Assembly (NCBI RefSeq): GCF_902500225.1
Contig: NZ_LR722653.1
Location: 191,909-255,908, forward strand
Direction: 5' to 3'
DNA length: 64,000 bases
From: Buttiauxella massiliensis
Lineage (GTDB): Bacteria > Pseudomonadota > Gammaproteobacteria > Enterobacterales > Enterobacteriaceae
Shown here one piece after another: positions 29,337 through 37,493 of this stretch; position 1 is the stretch's first letter; every line of letters starts with the position of its first letter. The notes under the pieces were generated by a model. That model was not told where the DNA came from. It made no database searches and worked only from the letters and a program-made list of their open reading frames with translations. The position numbers and the translations under genes are program-made.

Positions 29337-30287
29337 ATGAATATAGAAAACAAAGTAGCTCATAACAAAAACAATATTGAAAAAATATTCAACCGGTTAA
29401 TTACATGTGGTTTTCTTGTTCCTGGTTTGTTTGTTTCTGTGGCTCAAGCCGAACTATCACAGACGATCGATAACATCAAAAAAACGCATCAAATAAACAT
29501 TGCCTTTCGTGATGCTCCACCCTTTTCTTATGCCGCATCGGATGGCAAAGTTGTTGGTTATGTTATCGATTTATGTAATGTTATCGTTAGTGATATCAGT
29601 AAACATCTGAACATACCTGACTTAAAAGTTAATTATATTGAGAACAAATATCTGCCAGAAAGGGATGAATTATTGCGTGAGAAAAAGGTAGATATGATCT
29701 GCTCAGTTAATGCTAACGTTAATGAATGGAAAACGATTGCAGACTATTCAAGCCCCTACACTTATTCATATACCCGATTCGCAACGTTTAAGAACAAAAA
29801 CATATCATCTATTGATCAATTAGCAGGGCACACTGTCAGTGTAACTTCGGGATCAGTTGATGCTCTTGCTCTTAACCAGACCAATCGCGAGTTAAGTCTC
29901 AATTTATTCGTCATTAAAACTCCGACCATGGAAAAAGCTTTTGAGCTGATGCGCAGTGGAAAAACATCGGCTGCCTTTATCAATGATATTTCATTAAAAG
30001 AAATCATTGAGGCTCAGAGCGATAAAAATTTATTTTCCATTAGCAATAAAGGGGTTGGGAAACCACAGTTCTTTGTCATACTACTGCCGCACGATGACAC
30101 AGAATTTAAGTCACTGGTAAATCAGAGTCTTTGTAAAATTAGAAAATCACCTGATTTTGGTAAGATTCATGACATCTGGTTTAATAAACCGATCCCTTAT
30201 TTAAAGTTAAACTTACAAACTCCTTATTCTAAAGAAATGGATAAAGTATTAACGCAGTTTGACGATTGCTTAAGGACAGGGCGATAA
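29337..30287 (+). CDS. Orphan periplasmic solute-binding protein (SBP family 3)
   Basis: This 316-residue protein resembles polar amino acid-binding proteins: INIAFRDAPPFSYAASDGKVVGYVIDLCN opens the mature protein, and DMICSVNANVNEWKTIADYSSPY and GHTVSVTSGSVDALALNQ follow the family order. An N-terminal hydrophobic stretch (FLVPGLFVSVAQA) acts as signal peptide after a longer than usual charged lead. The ATG at 29337 is preferred to an in-frame TTG at 29307, although neither has a good ribosome site. No permease or ATPase gene is nearby. It could feed a transporter encoded elsewhere or serve as a sensor; that is inference. Confidence 0.8.
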   Translation: MNIENKVAHNKNNIEKIFNRLITCGFLVPGLFVSVAQAELSQTIDNIKKTHQINIAFRDAPPFSYAASDGKVVGYVIDLCNVIVSDISKHLNIPDLKVNYIENKYLPERDELLREKKVDMICSVNANVNEWKTIADYSSPYTYSYTRFATFKNKNISSIDQLAGHTVSVTSGSVDALALNQTNRELSLNLFVIKTPTMEKAFELMRSGKTSAAFINDISLKEIIEAQSDKNLFSISNKGVGKPQFFVILLPHDDTEFKSLVNQSLCKIRKSPDFGKIHDIWFNKPIPYLKLNLQTPYSKEMDKVLTQFDDCLRTGR

Positions 30288-30664
30288 ATAATTAGTTGCC
30301 CAAGACATTAGATGACTTGAGAAATGTATTAGAATCCTGACCCTGCTACAGAAATGTCTATTTCTGGATATGTTTTCAACTCCCTTACTTATGCTTCACA
30401 CTATTACTCATTGAAAATATATCACCTCATTTTCAAACCCAAATAAAACATACAGGCACCATAAAATAACATTCACAGCATGCAAATAACATTTATTTTT
30501 GGTTAATCATACATTTCGTTTGACTCGTCACTAAAATCCATATGAAAATTAATAGCAACTTATTGGTTTAGTGTTTGTTGAATGAATCACGGATAAGATT
30601 AAAAACATCATGGCTATCATTAGACTGTTTATAATCGAAAAGTAAATCATTGTGAGTAAGTACC
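30288..30664. other. AT-rich intergenic region before EAL gene
   Basis: No gene or RNA was recognised. A TATAAT at 30630-30635 is a plausible -10 for the EAL gene, without a clear -35 at the right distance. Confidence 0.4.
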
Positions 30665-32971
30665 ATGGGGCTTAGAAGTTTTTTTGTAAAAATGGACACA
30701 CCTGTGGTCATGGAAACTGAGTTAGCTAAAAAAAACTCAAGGATCACAAAAAGTACGGCGTTTAATCAATGGAAAAATTCTCCATTGATGCAGTTTGCAC
30801 GCCCTGAAAACCTAAAAAAATACGTCGTGCTCTGCCTTTCATTTGTTCTCCTCTATTCATTTGCAGACAAACTGAGTAATAGCATTGAGATTTCTGGGAC
30901 AACTATCAGACTCTACGATCTCACGTTGCCAGTGATTTCCGCACTGCTCATTTTGTATAACAAAAAAGCCATTCCTGTTCTCACTGTGTTTGCTCTGTAT
31001 AGTTTTCACACACAATCTTTATCCCAGTTCCTTGAGACAACATCTCAGCTCACAGCGGCTTTAATCAGCACAAAAGTCTATTTCTATTTCACTGGAAAGC
31101 GTGGAGCCGTCAGTTTCGGGCGCAGTAACCTCAGCGCTCAACGCATACTTTGGCTAATATGTTTTAACACCCTTGTTTTTACTGGGCTTCAACAGTGGTT
31201 ATTACTAAAGTTTCATTTTATATCAGATATAAAGATTTTAAGTATCCCCACACTGATTAATGTGCAATGGATGTTAACATCCTGTATTACAGGTACTCCA
31301 TTCTGTTATCTCATTCTCAGAGCTTGCTACAAGCCGGCATGGTTTCTAAATTATCTTAACCAATTAAAAGTATTAATCACCTCTGGGCCTCGTGCAATTT
31401 ATCAACTAATCTGGGCAATATTGGTGGTTGGTATTATGTATTGCCTGATTTATTTGCAAGGCGATACATTAGTATTTACTGATTACAGCATAGTGTGGCT
31501 TTTACCTGTTATGCTCTGGGGTGCAATTTGTCTCGGACATGCACTAATGTCTCCCCTTTGGGTTGTCATGCTCATTTTATTGAGCGACTACATTGATAAT
31601 TACATATCAATTAATAATGAGTTTACTTTTAACCATTATGTGAGCCACCTGGCTCTTTCTTGCTCTATGATTTTTACCTTTTCACTAACAATTGTAATCG
31701 TTGGTGTCCTAGTTACACGCATTCTAAAATACATTAGAAGCCTAAAACGCATTTCTTTATCAGAACCGCACACCGGACTGCCTAATCTTCTAGCCTTAAA
31801 AAATGATATAATTCGTTACCCACACGCTGGGTTGTGTATTATTCAATGCCCTGAATTAAATACGCTAACGCAAAGCCATGGAATAATATTTCGCTTCGAA
31901 TTCGTTAAGGCTGTTTTTTCTTATTTAAGCCCATTACTTCTGGATAATGAAAAAATGTATTACAGCCCCGGGTATGGGCTGCTTCTACGCCTTAACAAAG
32001 TTGATGACGATATTATCCATCCTTACTATAAAGCGATGTCATCTTTTCGTTTTTCATGGGAAGAAATGGAGTTAGGTCTCAATTTTGGCATCGCATACAC
32101 GGTGTATGGCAAAAGTATCAATAATCTTTCTTATGTCGTGGGACAGCTTAATGCCCGTACCTATGTCTCGCTAAAGCAAGGTAAAGCAGAAGCTTTTAAT
32201 ATTCTAAATCCTCGAGATCAGGCAGTCAGTTCGGGAGCTATACGCCATCTTCTGCAAAAGTCGATTGACCGTAAATCATTTATGCTCGTTGCTCAGCCAA
32301 TAGTTTCAACTAAAAACCGCAGCCATTATTATGAAGTTCTTATTCGGATGAAGACGATCAATGAAAAAATTTTCTTCCCGGATACTTTTTTACCGGTGGC
32401 TGAGGAGGCAGGATTGCTTGCTCAAGTAGATCTAACTGTAATTGAACAAACATTTCAGTTTATGCAATCCCTGGATCAATCTAAATCTGATACTCGTTTT
32501 TCCATCAATTTGACACCTCAGTCGCTAAGTAGAAAGGATTTTCTGGATAGACTGAATGCTCTTTTAAAGAAATATTTGATACGCCCTGATCGCATTATAT
32601 TTGAAATTATAGAGTCAGATATCATCGATAATATTAATGCATCCAGTGTCCTGCAGGAGCTGCGCAAACTGGGATGCCAAATTGCGATTGATGATTTTGG
32701 TACAGGAGCATCCAGTTACTCTCGTCTAAAGACTTTAGAAGTCGACATACTAAAAATAGATGGCTCCTTCATTCGCAATGTTGTTCATGATAAGTTTGAC
32801 CGACTAATCGTCATGTCATTTTGTGAAGCGGCTAAATTTAAAGGTCTGGAAGTTGTCGCGGAATTTGTTGAAAATGAAGAAATAAAACAGATGCTAATAT
32901 CGATGGGAATCGAGTGGTTGCAGGGATATCATACAGGGAAACCTGTCCCAATTGAGTCTCTATGGTCGTAA
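30665..32971 (+). CDS. Membrane c-di-GMP phosphodiesterase, YfgF-like (degenerate GGDEF + EAL)
   Basis: This 768-residue protein resembles E. coli YfgF (747) throughout. An N-terminal block of eight or so TM helices (about residues 45-350, MASE1-like) is followed by a degenerate GGDEF domain (SPGYGLLLRL where GGDEF should be) and an EAL domain. The EAL domain keeps the main catalytic motifs: YYEVLIRM (variant EVL; YfgF has EIL), INLTPQSL, FEIIESD, AIDDFGTGASSYSRL, LKIDGSFIRN, and the final LQGYHTGKP. It should hydrolyse c-di-GMP at the inner membrane. A diguanylate cyclase gene follows 66 bp later on the same strand, and fimY/fimZ lie beyond. Confidence 0.88.
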   Translation: MGLRSFFVKMDTPVVMETELAKKNSRITKSTAFNQWKNSPLMQFARPENLKKYVVLCLSFVLLYSFADKLSNSIEISGTTIRLYDLTLPVISALLILYNKKAIPVLTVFALYSFHTQSLSQFLETTSQLTAALISTKVYFYFTGKRGAVSFGRSNLSAQRILWLICFNTLVFTGLQQWLLLKFHFISDIKILSIPTLINVQWMLTSCITGTPFCYLILRACYKPAWFLNYLNQLKVLITSGPRAIYQLIWAILVVGIMYCLIYLQGDTLVFTDYSIVWLLPVMLWGAICLGHALMSPLWVVMLILLSDYIDNYISINNEFTFNHYVSHLALSCSMIFTFSLTIVIVGVLVTRILKYIRSLKRISLSEPHTGLPNLLALKNDIIRYPHAGLCIIQCPELNTLTQSHGIIFRFEFVKAVFSYLSPLLLDNEKMYYSPGYGLLLRLNKVDDDIIHPYYKAMSSFRFSWEEMELGLNFGIAYTVYGKSINNLSYVVGQLNARTYVSLKQGKAEAFNILNPRDQAVSSGAIRHLLQKSIDRKSFMLVAQPIVSTKNRSHYYEVLIRMKTINEKIFFPDTFLPVAEEAGLLAQVDLTVIEQTFQFMQSLDQSKSDTRFSINLTPQSLSRKDFLDRLNALLKKYLIRPDRIIFEIIESDIIDNINASSVLQELRKLGCQIAIDDFGTGASSYSRLKTLEVDILKIDGSFIRNVVHDKFDRLIVMSFCEAAKFKGLEVVAEFVENEEIKQMLISMGIEWLQGYHTGKPVPIESLWS

Positions 32972-33037
32972 TTAATAAAAACTCGAATTCATATATTGCT
33001 CTATTGTGTTGATAGTTAGATTGGGAAGTAACCTTGA

Positions 33038-34477
33038 ATGATACTTACGCTTAAGAATTTTTTTTATAAATGTCATCCAATGATAACCTTATTTATAGTC
33101 ACTACGCTGACAACCGTCGTAGGTATTATTGAAAGAGTTAATGGCCCATTTTCTTTAGTTTGGTTGACCAATGCTATAACCATTGGTGTGTTATTACGCT
33201 TTTACAAACATGTTAACTGGTATCATTATTTAATTTGTTGCGTCGGCATGGTGTTGCCAGATTTATTAATCGGTACAAGCCCAAACCAGGTTTTATTGAT
33301 GACCACCGCCAACATCATCACAATTTCAATAGGTTATATCACTCTGCAGCACTTCGCTACGCGTACTGAAGAAGGCGAATGGCTGGGTAGTTTGCATAGT
33401 GTTCCGCAATGGTTATTGCTCTGCCAACCCTCTCTTATTATAGGTTCATTAGTAGGCTCAGGAGCATTATTTGCTCTGTATGGTAATGCATTTTTACAAA
33501 CAGCATTTTATTGGTACTTAAATGAGTCGCTTGATTTTATAGTATTTTTACCTGTCATTTTGGCAGCTCCAAAAATACTTAAATCTTTCGAGAATGATTT
33601 TCTGAATGCATTTCTACATATTATTCCTTCTATTTTATTATTGTTCGCCTTTATCTTCATAAAGGACAAAATATATTTCCTGATGGCGTCAATACTGATT
33701 ATCCCAACCATAATATGGCTAGCGCTTTCAGGAAATCTATTTCTAACAACCTTTGGTATCAGTATGAATGGTGCATTCTTCTTTATGTGGATCATTCACT
33801 CTACGCATGGTTATCTACATTTTTCAGAGAATATCTACATCTCTGCTGTCAGGACAATTGTTGCAGTACTGGCGCTTTGCGCGCTTACGATTGCGGTTGC
33901 CATTTCTGAACGCGATAAACTTTTTTCTAAGTTATCCCAACTAGCTAATCACGATGATTTGACCGGCATTCTCAATCGCCGGGCATTTACTAAAGCGGCT
34001 GAGGAAATTACGTCGTCATTGAACAAAGGCGATATCTGTTCAATGGTTTTAATTGATATTGATTTTTTCAAGAAAATAAATGACGTATGGGGGCATCAAA
34101 AGGGAGATAAGGTTCTCGTTGCCTTTTGCCAGCGGTTAAAACAGTTTATCCCCGACAGTCAATTATTTGGACGCGTAGGCGGTGAAGAGTTTGCCCTGTT
34201 GCTCGCTAATACCCCTGAGATAAACCACCGGGAATTAATAAATACCATTGTTAATGAACTGTCCAGAAACCCTCTTACTATTGATAATGAGCCGTTCCCA
34301 TTAACAATTAGCGCTGGTATGGCCGCCTGGTCTGAAGGGCAAAAGTATGAGACGTTGTTTAAATATGCTGACCTGGCTTTGTATCAAGCAAAAAATAATG
34401 GGCGCAATCAATGGCAGGAGTACCTGCCTTGCGAAAAAATGATCCCTAACCAAAATTTCACGCCATCATTATTATAG
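33038..34477 (+). CDS. Membrane diguanylate cyclase (MASE1-like + GGEEF)
   Basis: This 479-residue protein has about eight TM helices in residues 10-290, then a GGDEF domain beginning at ANHDDLTGILNRRAF. It holds the active-site signature FGRVGGEEFALLL and the C-terminal YADLALYQAKNNGRNQW. The residues five before GGEEF do not form an RxxD inhibitory site, so product inhibition at an I-site is not expected. The start follows a weak ribosome site (GGGAAGTAA). It is paired with the upstream EAL phosphodiesterase, giving opposing c-di-GMP activities beside the fim regulators. Confidence 0.9.
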   Translation: MILTLKNFFYKCHPMITLFIVTTLTTVVGIIERVNGPFSLVWLTNAITIGVLLRFYKHVNWYHYLICCVGMVLPDLLIGTSPNQVLLMTTANIITISIGYITLQHFATRTEEGEWLGSLHSVPQWLLLCQPSLIIGSLVGSGALFALYGNAFLQTAFYWYLNESLDFIVFLPVILAAPKILKSFENDFLNAFLHIIPSILLLFAFIFIKDKIYFLMASILIIPTIIWLALSGNLFLTTFGISMNGAFFFMWIIHSTHGYLHFSENIYISAVRTIVAVLALCALTIAVAISERDKLFSKLSQLANHDDLTGILNRRAFTKAAEEITSSLNKGDICSMVLIDIDFFKKINDVWGHQKGDKVLVAFCQRLKQFIPDSQLFGRVGGEEFALLLANTPEINHRELINTIVNELSRNPLTIDNEPFPLTISAGMAAWSEGQKYETLFKYADLALYQAKNNGRNQWQEYLPCEKMIPNQNFTPSLL

Positions 34478-34479
34478 AC

Positions 34480-34514
34480 ATTTATATCCAGGTGGTAACC
34501 GTCCGGATATAAAT
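34480..34514 (+). terminator. Inverted repeat after diguanylate cyclase gene
   Basis: ATTTATATCC (34480-34489) and GGATATAAAT (34505-34514) form a perfect 10-bp stem with a 15-nt loop, 3 bp after the stop. No T-tract follows, so it may be a weak terminator or a 3' stabilising hairpin. Confidence 0.45.
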
Positions 34515-34621
34515 ACCCACCTCCCGTCCCTTGGTTATTGTTTTAAGAAACCCCTTATATTTACTTAAGTCAATTCTAATATCTAACCTCATTATTTCAT
34601 GTCAGGATTTATCGCAACGAT

Positions 34622-34657
34622 ATAATCGTAAGCTATATAAAATCAGCTTACGATTAT
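34622..34657. promoter_or_regulatory. Perfect 13-bp inverted repeat upstream of fimY
   Basis: ATAATCGTAAGCT (34622-34634) and AGCTTACGATTAT (34645-34657) are exact inverted copies around a 10-bp AT-rich centre. It lies about 145 bp upstream of the fimY start in a 322-bp gap with no other gene. Lack of a T-tract favours an operator for a dimeric regulator, possibly with a promoter in its centre, over a terminator. Confidence 0.55.
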
Positions 34658-34799
34658 CAGCGGTATTGACAGAGAGTCTATTTCAGCACTGACAGGTGCT
34701 GTTGATGAAAAAATATGGAAATGATGATTGATGCACCACTGACTCACGCCCGAATCGCTATTCACAGTCCTTTTCTTTGCGCTGCGAGTTACTGAAGAT

Positions 34800-35546
34800 T
34801 TGTACATAGCCGCGCGCAAACGTAGATTTCGACGCATCAAAAATGGCGATCTGACACATTTTCATAGCCGGTTGGCCCCGATTGTCTTTGACCGCATTGA
34901 GTCACTACAACAACAAATGTATGCAAAGCAGTTGCCTGAACCAGTCGATATCATCCTCGTGACCAGTGACTACTACTTGTCGCTGGCACTGACTGAGTAC
35001 TTTTTTAAGTTCCAGCGAACTCATGTCTGCGCACACCTGGAGGAGGCTGAGGTGATGCTTAAACAAAACCCGCAACCGCGAGTGTTCATCGATCTGGATG
35101 GTGTAAGCGAGCCAGCAATTGATGTTCTAAATATGATCAGGCAATGGCAACAAACCTGGCCACGCCTGAATATGATGCAGCTGACTGCCTGCCGTTGTAT
35201 TGAAGTCGCCCGACTGATCGATGCGGCATCAATCTTCCCTGTGGTGGAACGGCGACTGAGAATTACCGATCTGCTTATTCTGCTGACTCAGAAGCGAGCC
35301 CGGCAAGATTGGTCTATTGCTCAGGATGGGTCACATTCAGTCCCACTTTCAAAGCGTGAATGGAATATTCTGCTGGCCGTGGCAAAAGGAGAGTCGCTGA
35401 AAACCATTGCTGGGTCATTAAACAAACCCTACCACTCTGTGGTTTACACCCTTGGGCGGGTTACCGCTCGTATTGGAGCAGGGAACAACAAATCACTGAT
35501 ACATTTGCTGAATAAATTGTCCTGCGCTTCATCCGCCAACGTGTAG
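34800..35546 (+). CDS. fimY: Fimbrial regulator FimY-like (LuxR-type C-terminus)
   Basis: This 248-residue protein sits next to fimZ and ends in a LuxR/GerE-type helix-turn-helix (LSKREWNILLAVAKGESLKTIAGSLNKP in blocks, about residues 185-240). The middle has a receiver-like VFIDLDGVSEPAIDVLNMI, without a full set of phospho-acceptor residues. Size, position and domain type match Salmonella FimY (240 residues), which with FimZ activates fimA. The start is TTG. The first codons include ATA, AGA and CGA, rare codons of the kind that make Salmonella fimY depend on the fimU tRNA. Without an alignment the name rests partly on context; an ATG at 34917 is a shorter alternative. Confidence 0.72.
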   Translation: MYIAARKRRFRRIKNGDLTHFHSRLAPIVFDRIESLQQQMYAKQLPEPVDIILVTSDYYLSLALTEYFFKFQRTHVCAHLEEAEVMLKQNPQPRVFIDLDGVSEPAIDVLNMIRQWQQTWPRLNMMQLTACRCIEVARLIDAASIFPVVERRLRITDLLILLTQKRARQDWSIAQDGSHSVPLSKREWNILLAVAKGESLKTIAGSLNKPYHSVVYTLGRVTARIGAGNNKSLIHLLNKLSCASSANV

Positions 35547-36137
35547 CCACGCTAACTAACCGACTTCCGAGTGAAAGCCAGGAAACGACTTATTTTCAAT
35601 GCTCGCGATTTGTTAAATAAGAACAGTTTATTAACAATTACAACTATTCCTGGAGAATCAGTTTCCCGCTAACTATGCCGCTTCCCGAACATTAACCACG
35701 TAATCACTCTGTGCTACGGATAACAAATAGGAAACATTCGAGACTTCTCACTATTCTTCATGTTCAAAACAATCTTTTTCCCCAAATATTTCACTTAACA
35801 CAGACGCACACACCAAATAACAATTAATTAACCAATTTAATTAGAATTTGATCACAGCATTATTCCCCGAGCATAACAGTGGCCTTTTTCTTAAATAATA
35901 TGGCTGTATAATCAACCTATTCATTTATCTAATTTGAATAGATTTATTTTCTTATTGAAATAATTTTTTGTTTCACTCGCAGTCATTAGAAAATAGTACT
36001 TATGAAGGAATTTTTTAAGTTCAAGGGAGCATCTTGCATACATTATAAAATACGAAACAGTGAAACACCCTTTCACTTTCGCCGCCAGTGACTTTGCGTC
36101 AATGCGATATGTTCCTCAAAAAATTAGAGGCAAGAAT
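35547..36137. promoter_or_regulatory. fimY-fimZ intergenic control region
   Basis: 590 bp without a gene, very AT-rich towards fimZ. A TATAAT at 35907-35912 lies 226 bp upstream of the fimZ ATG. Just after it a perfect inverted repeat CTATTCA/TGAATAG (35917-35941) could be an operator or leader hairpin. The long leader resembles the extended untranslated region expected for a regulated fimbrial activator. Confidence 0.45.
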
Positions 36138-36770
36138 ATGAAACCTGCATCCGTAATTATTATGGACGAACACCCTATTGTCAGAATGTCGATAGAGGTA
36201 CTGCTACAGAAAAATAAAAATATTGATGTGGTGATGAAAACCGACGACAGCCGGGAGGTGGTCAACTATATGCGCTCCCACTCTGTCGATTTAGTGATTC
36301 TCGACATTGAACTGCCGTCCATTGATGGCTTCACTTTATTAAAAAGAATCAAGAGCATACAAGCTGACACTCGTATACTGTTCTTATCTTCCAAGTCTGA
36401 GAGGTTTTATGCGGGCCGTGCTATTCAGGCCGGGGCAAATGGGTTTGTCAGTAAAAGGAAGGAGCAGGAAGATATCTATCATGCGGTAGAAATGTTGCTT
36501 GCAGGGTATTCATTTTTCCCCTCCGAAACGCTGGAGTTAATCAGTAATCCGGGTTCTCGCAACGGAGTGACTGACGATACGCCATTATCAAACAGAGAGA
36601 TAACCGTATTACGTTACCTTGCCAATGGTTTATCCAATAAGGAAATTGCCGAACAACTTCTGCTGAGTAACAAAACCATCAGCGCGCATAAATCTAATAT
36701 ATTTTCCAAGCTACATGTCACATCGATTGTCGAGCTTATCGATTACGCCCGAGTAAAAGAATTATTATAA
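36138..36770 (+). CDS. fimZ: Fimbrial response regulator FimZ
   Basis: This NarL/LuxR-family regulator activates fimA transcription in Salmonella. The 210-residue protein matches Salmonella FimZ closely from MKPASVIIMDEHPIVRMSIE on. Phospho-acceptor Asp lies in LVILDIELPS, switch residues in ILFLSSKSE, Lys in GFVSKRKE, and the GerE HTH reads LSNREITVLRYLANGLSNKE. The ATG at 36138, with AGAGG 7 nt upstream, is chosen over an in-frame GTG at 36060 because it gives the family N-terminus. It is convergent with the fimA-F operon. Confidence 0.95.
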   Translation: MKPASVIIMDEHPIVRMSIEVLLQKNKNIDVVMKTDDSREVVNYMRSHSVDLVILDIELPSIDGFTLLKRIKSIQADTRILFLSSKSERFYAGRAIQAGANGFVSKRKEQEDIYHAVEMLLAGYSFFPSETLELISNPGSRNGVTDDTPLSNREITVLRYLANGLSNKEIAEQLLLSNKTISAHKSNIFSKLHVTSIVELIDYARVKELL

Positions 36771-36790
36771 CTGCTCATCCCATCGCTTTT

Positions 36791-36956
36791 TTAAATTAAA
36801 AAACCGGGTTATTGCCTAACACCATTCACTTAAGCTAACGAATGAGGGGGAACGCCGGGATTTGGTTCCCGGAGGGACGTCAAACCCGGTGGTCGCCCCG
36901 GATATTTCACTCTTAAACTAACAGGGGTAGGTTCGCGCCCGGTTTTTTTAATTTAA
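36791..36956. terminator. Long inverted repeat with structured interior between fimZ and fimF
   Basis: TTAAATTAAAAAACCGGG (36791-36808) and CCCGGTTTTTTTAATTTAA (36938-36956) pair over 18 bp, giving a bidirectional terminator whose loop is 129 nt instead of a few bases. The interior holds a stem CCGGGA-(6 nt)-TCCCGG (36855-36872). A rival stem, ACCGGGTT (36803-36810) with AACCCGGT (36883-36890), would break the outer one. Two related segments, TTCACTTAAGCTAAC and TTCACTCTTAAACTAAC, are also present. It could be a terminator invaded by a small element, or a structured RNA. Confidence 0.6.
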
Positions 36957-36974
36957 TGACGCCTGAGAGGCTTT

Positions 36975-37493
36975 CTAATAATAACTAATCATAAACGTAG
37001 CATCTGCGTCGGCTTGCCCGGCTTGCGGGTTATCGGCAAGCGCGATGTAATTTGCAAAAAAGGTTAATTCCGCATTTCCGTTGGCATCGACTGGCACATC
37101 CTGGCTTGCCTGCTCAAGGGGCAGACGGGTTTTATCTTTATCGCGCAACTCGACTGCCACATTTGTCGCCCCACTCGAGTTATTAAGCCCCAGTAAACCG
37201 GGGTTACCCGTGGCTTGCTTCCCAGAAAAGGTGATTGACGCGGCACCCGGCGGGCAGCCGTTCAGCTTTAACGTGAAAGGTATGCTTTGCGTAGTGCTGC
37301 CTGTAGTGCGCAGTTGTTTGGTCGGCCAACGCCCAAGCTGCACTGTTTTATTGTCATCCCCAATTTCGACGTAACAGCTGAAATCCACCACGTTGCCACG
37401 AAGTTCTATATTGATGGCGCCGAGCGAAGTGTCAGCCTGAGCATGACTCGCCAGACTTGCCGCCAACCACAGCAGCATCGCAATTTTAGTCAT
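36975..37493 (-). CDS. fimF: Type 1 fimbrial minor subunit FimF
   Basis: This 172-residue pilin-like adaptor at the fimbrial tip has signal peptide MTKIAMLLWLAASLASHAQA. The mature pilin fold starts with a donor strand (SLGAINIELRGNVVDFSC), two Cys that would form the usual disulfide (FSCYVEIG and LNGCPPG), and the chaperone-binding C-terminus ATFMISYY. The ATG at 37493 is preferred to one 27 bp upstream because it starts the signal peptide. It overlaps the fimH stop by 8 bp, coupling the two. It is the last gene of the fim operon, as in Salmonella fimAICDHF. Confidence 0.9.
   Translation of the reverse strand: MTKIAMLLWLAASLASHAQADTSLGAINIELRGNVVDFSCYVEIGDDNKTVQLGRWPTKQLRTTGSTTQSIPFTLKLNGCPPGAASITFSGKQATGNPGLLGLNNSSGATNVAVELRDKDKTRLPLEQASQDVPVDANGNAELTFFANYIALADNPQAGQADADATFMISYY

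Noticed and set aside
36841-36940. A tRNA (fimU/argU-like) after fimZ
   Set aside because: GGTTCGCGCC looks like a T-arm, but no acceptor stem, anticodon stem or CCA end could be drawn.
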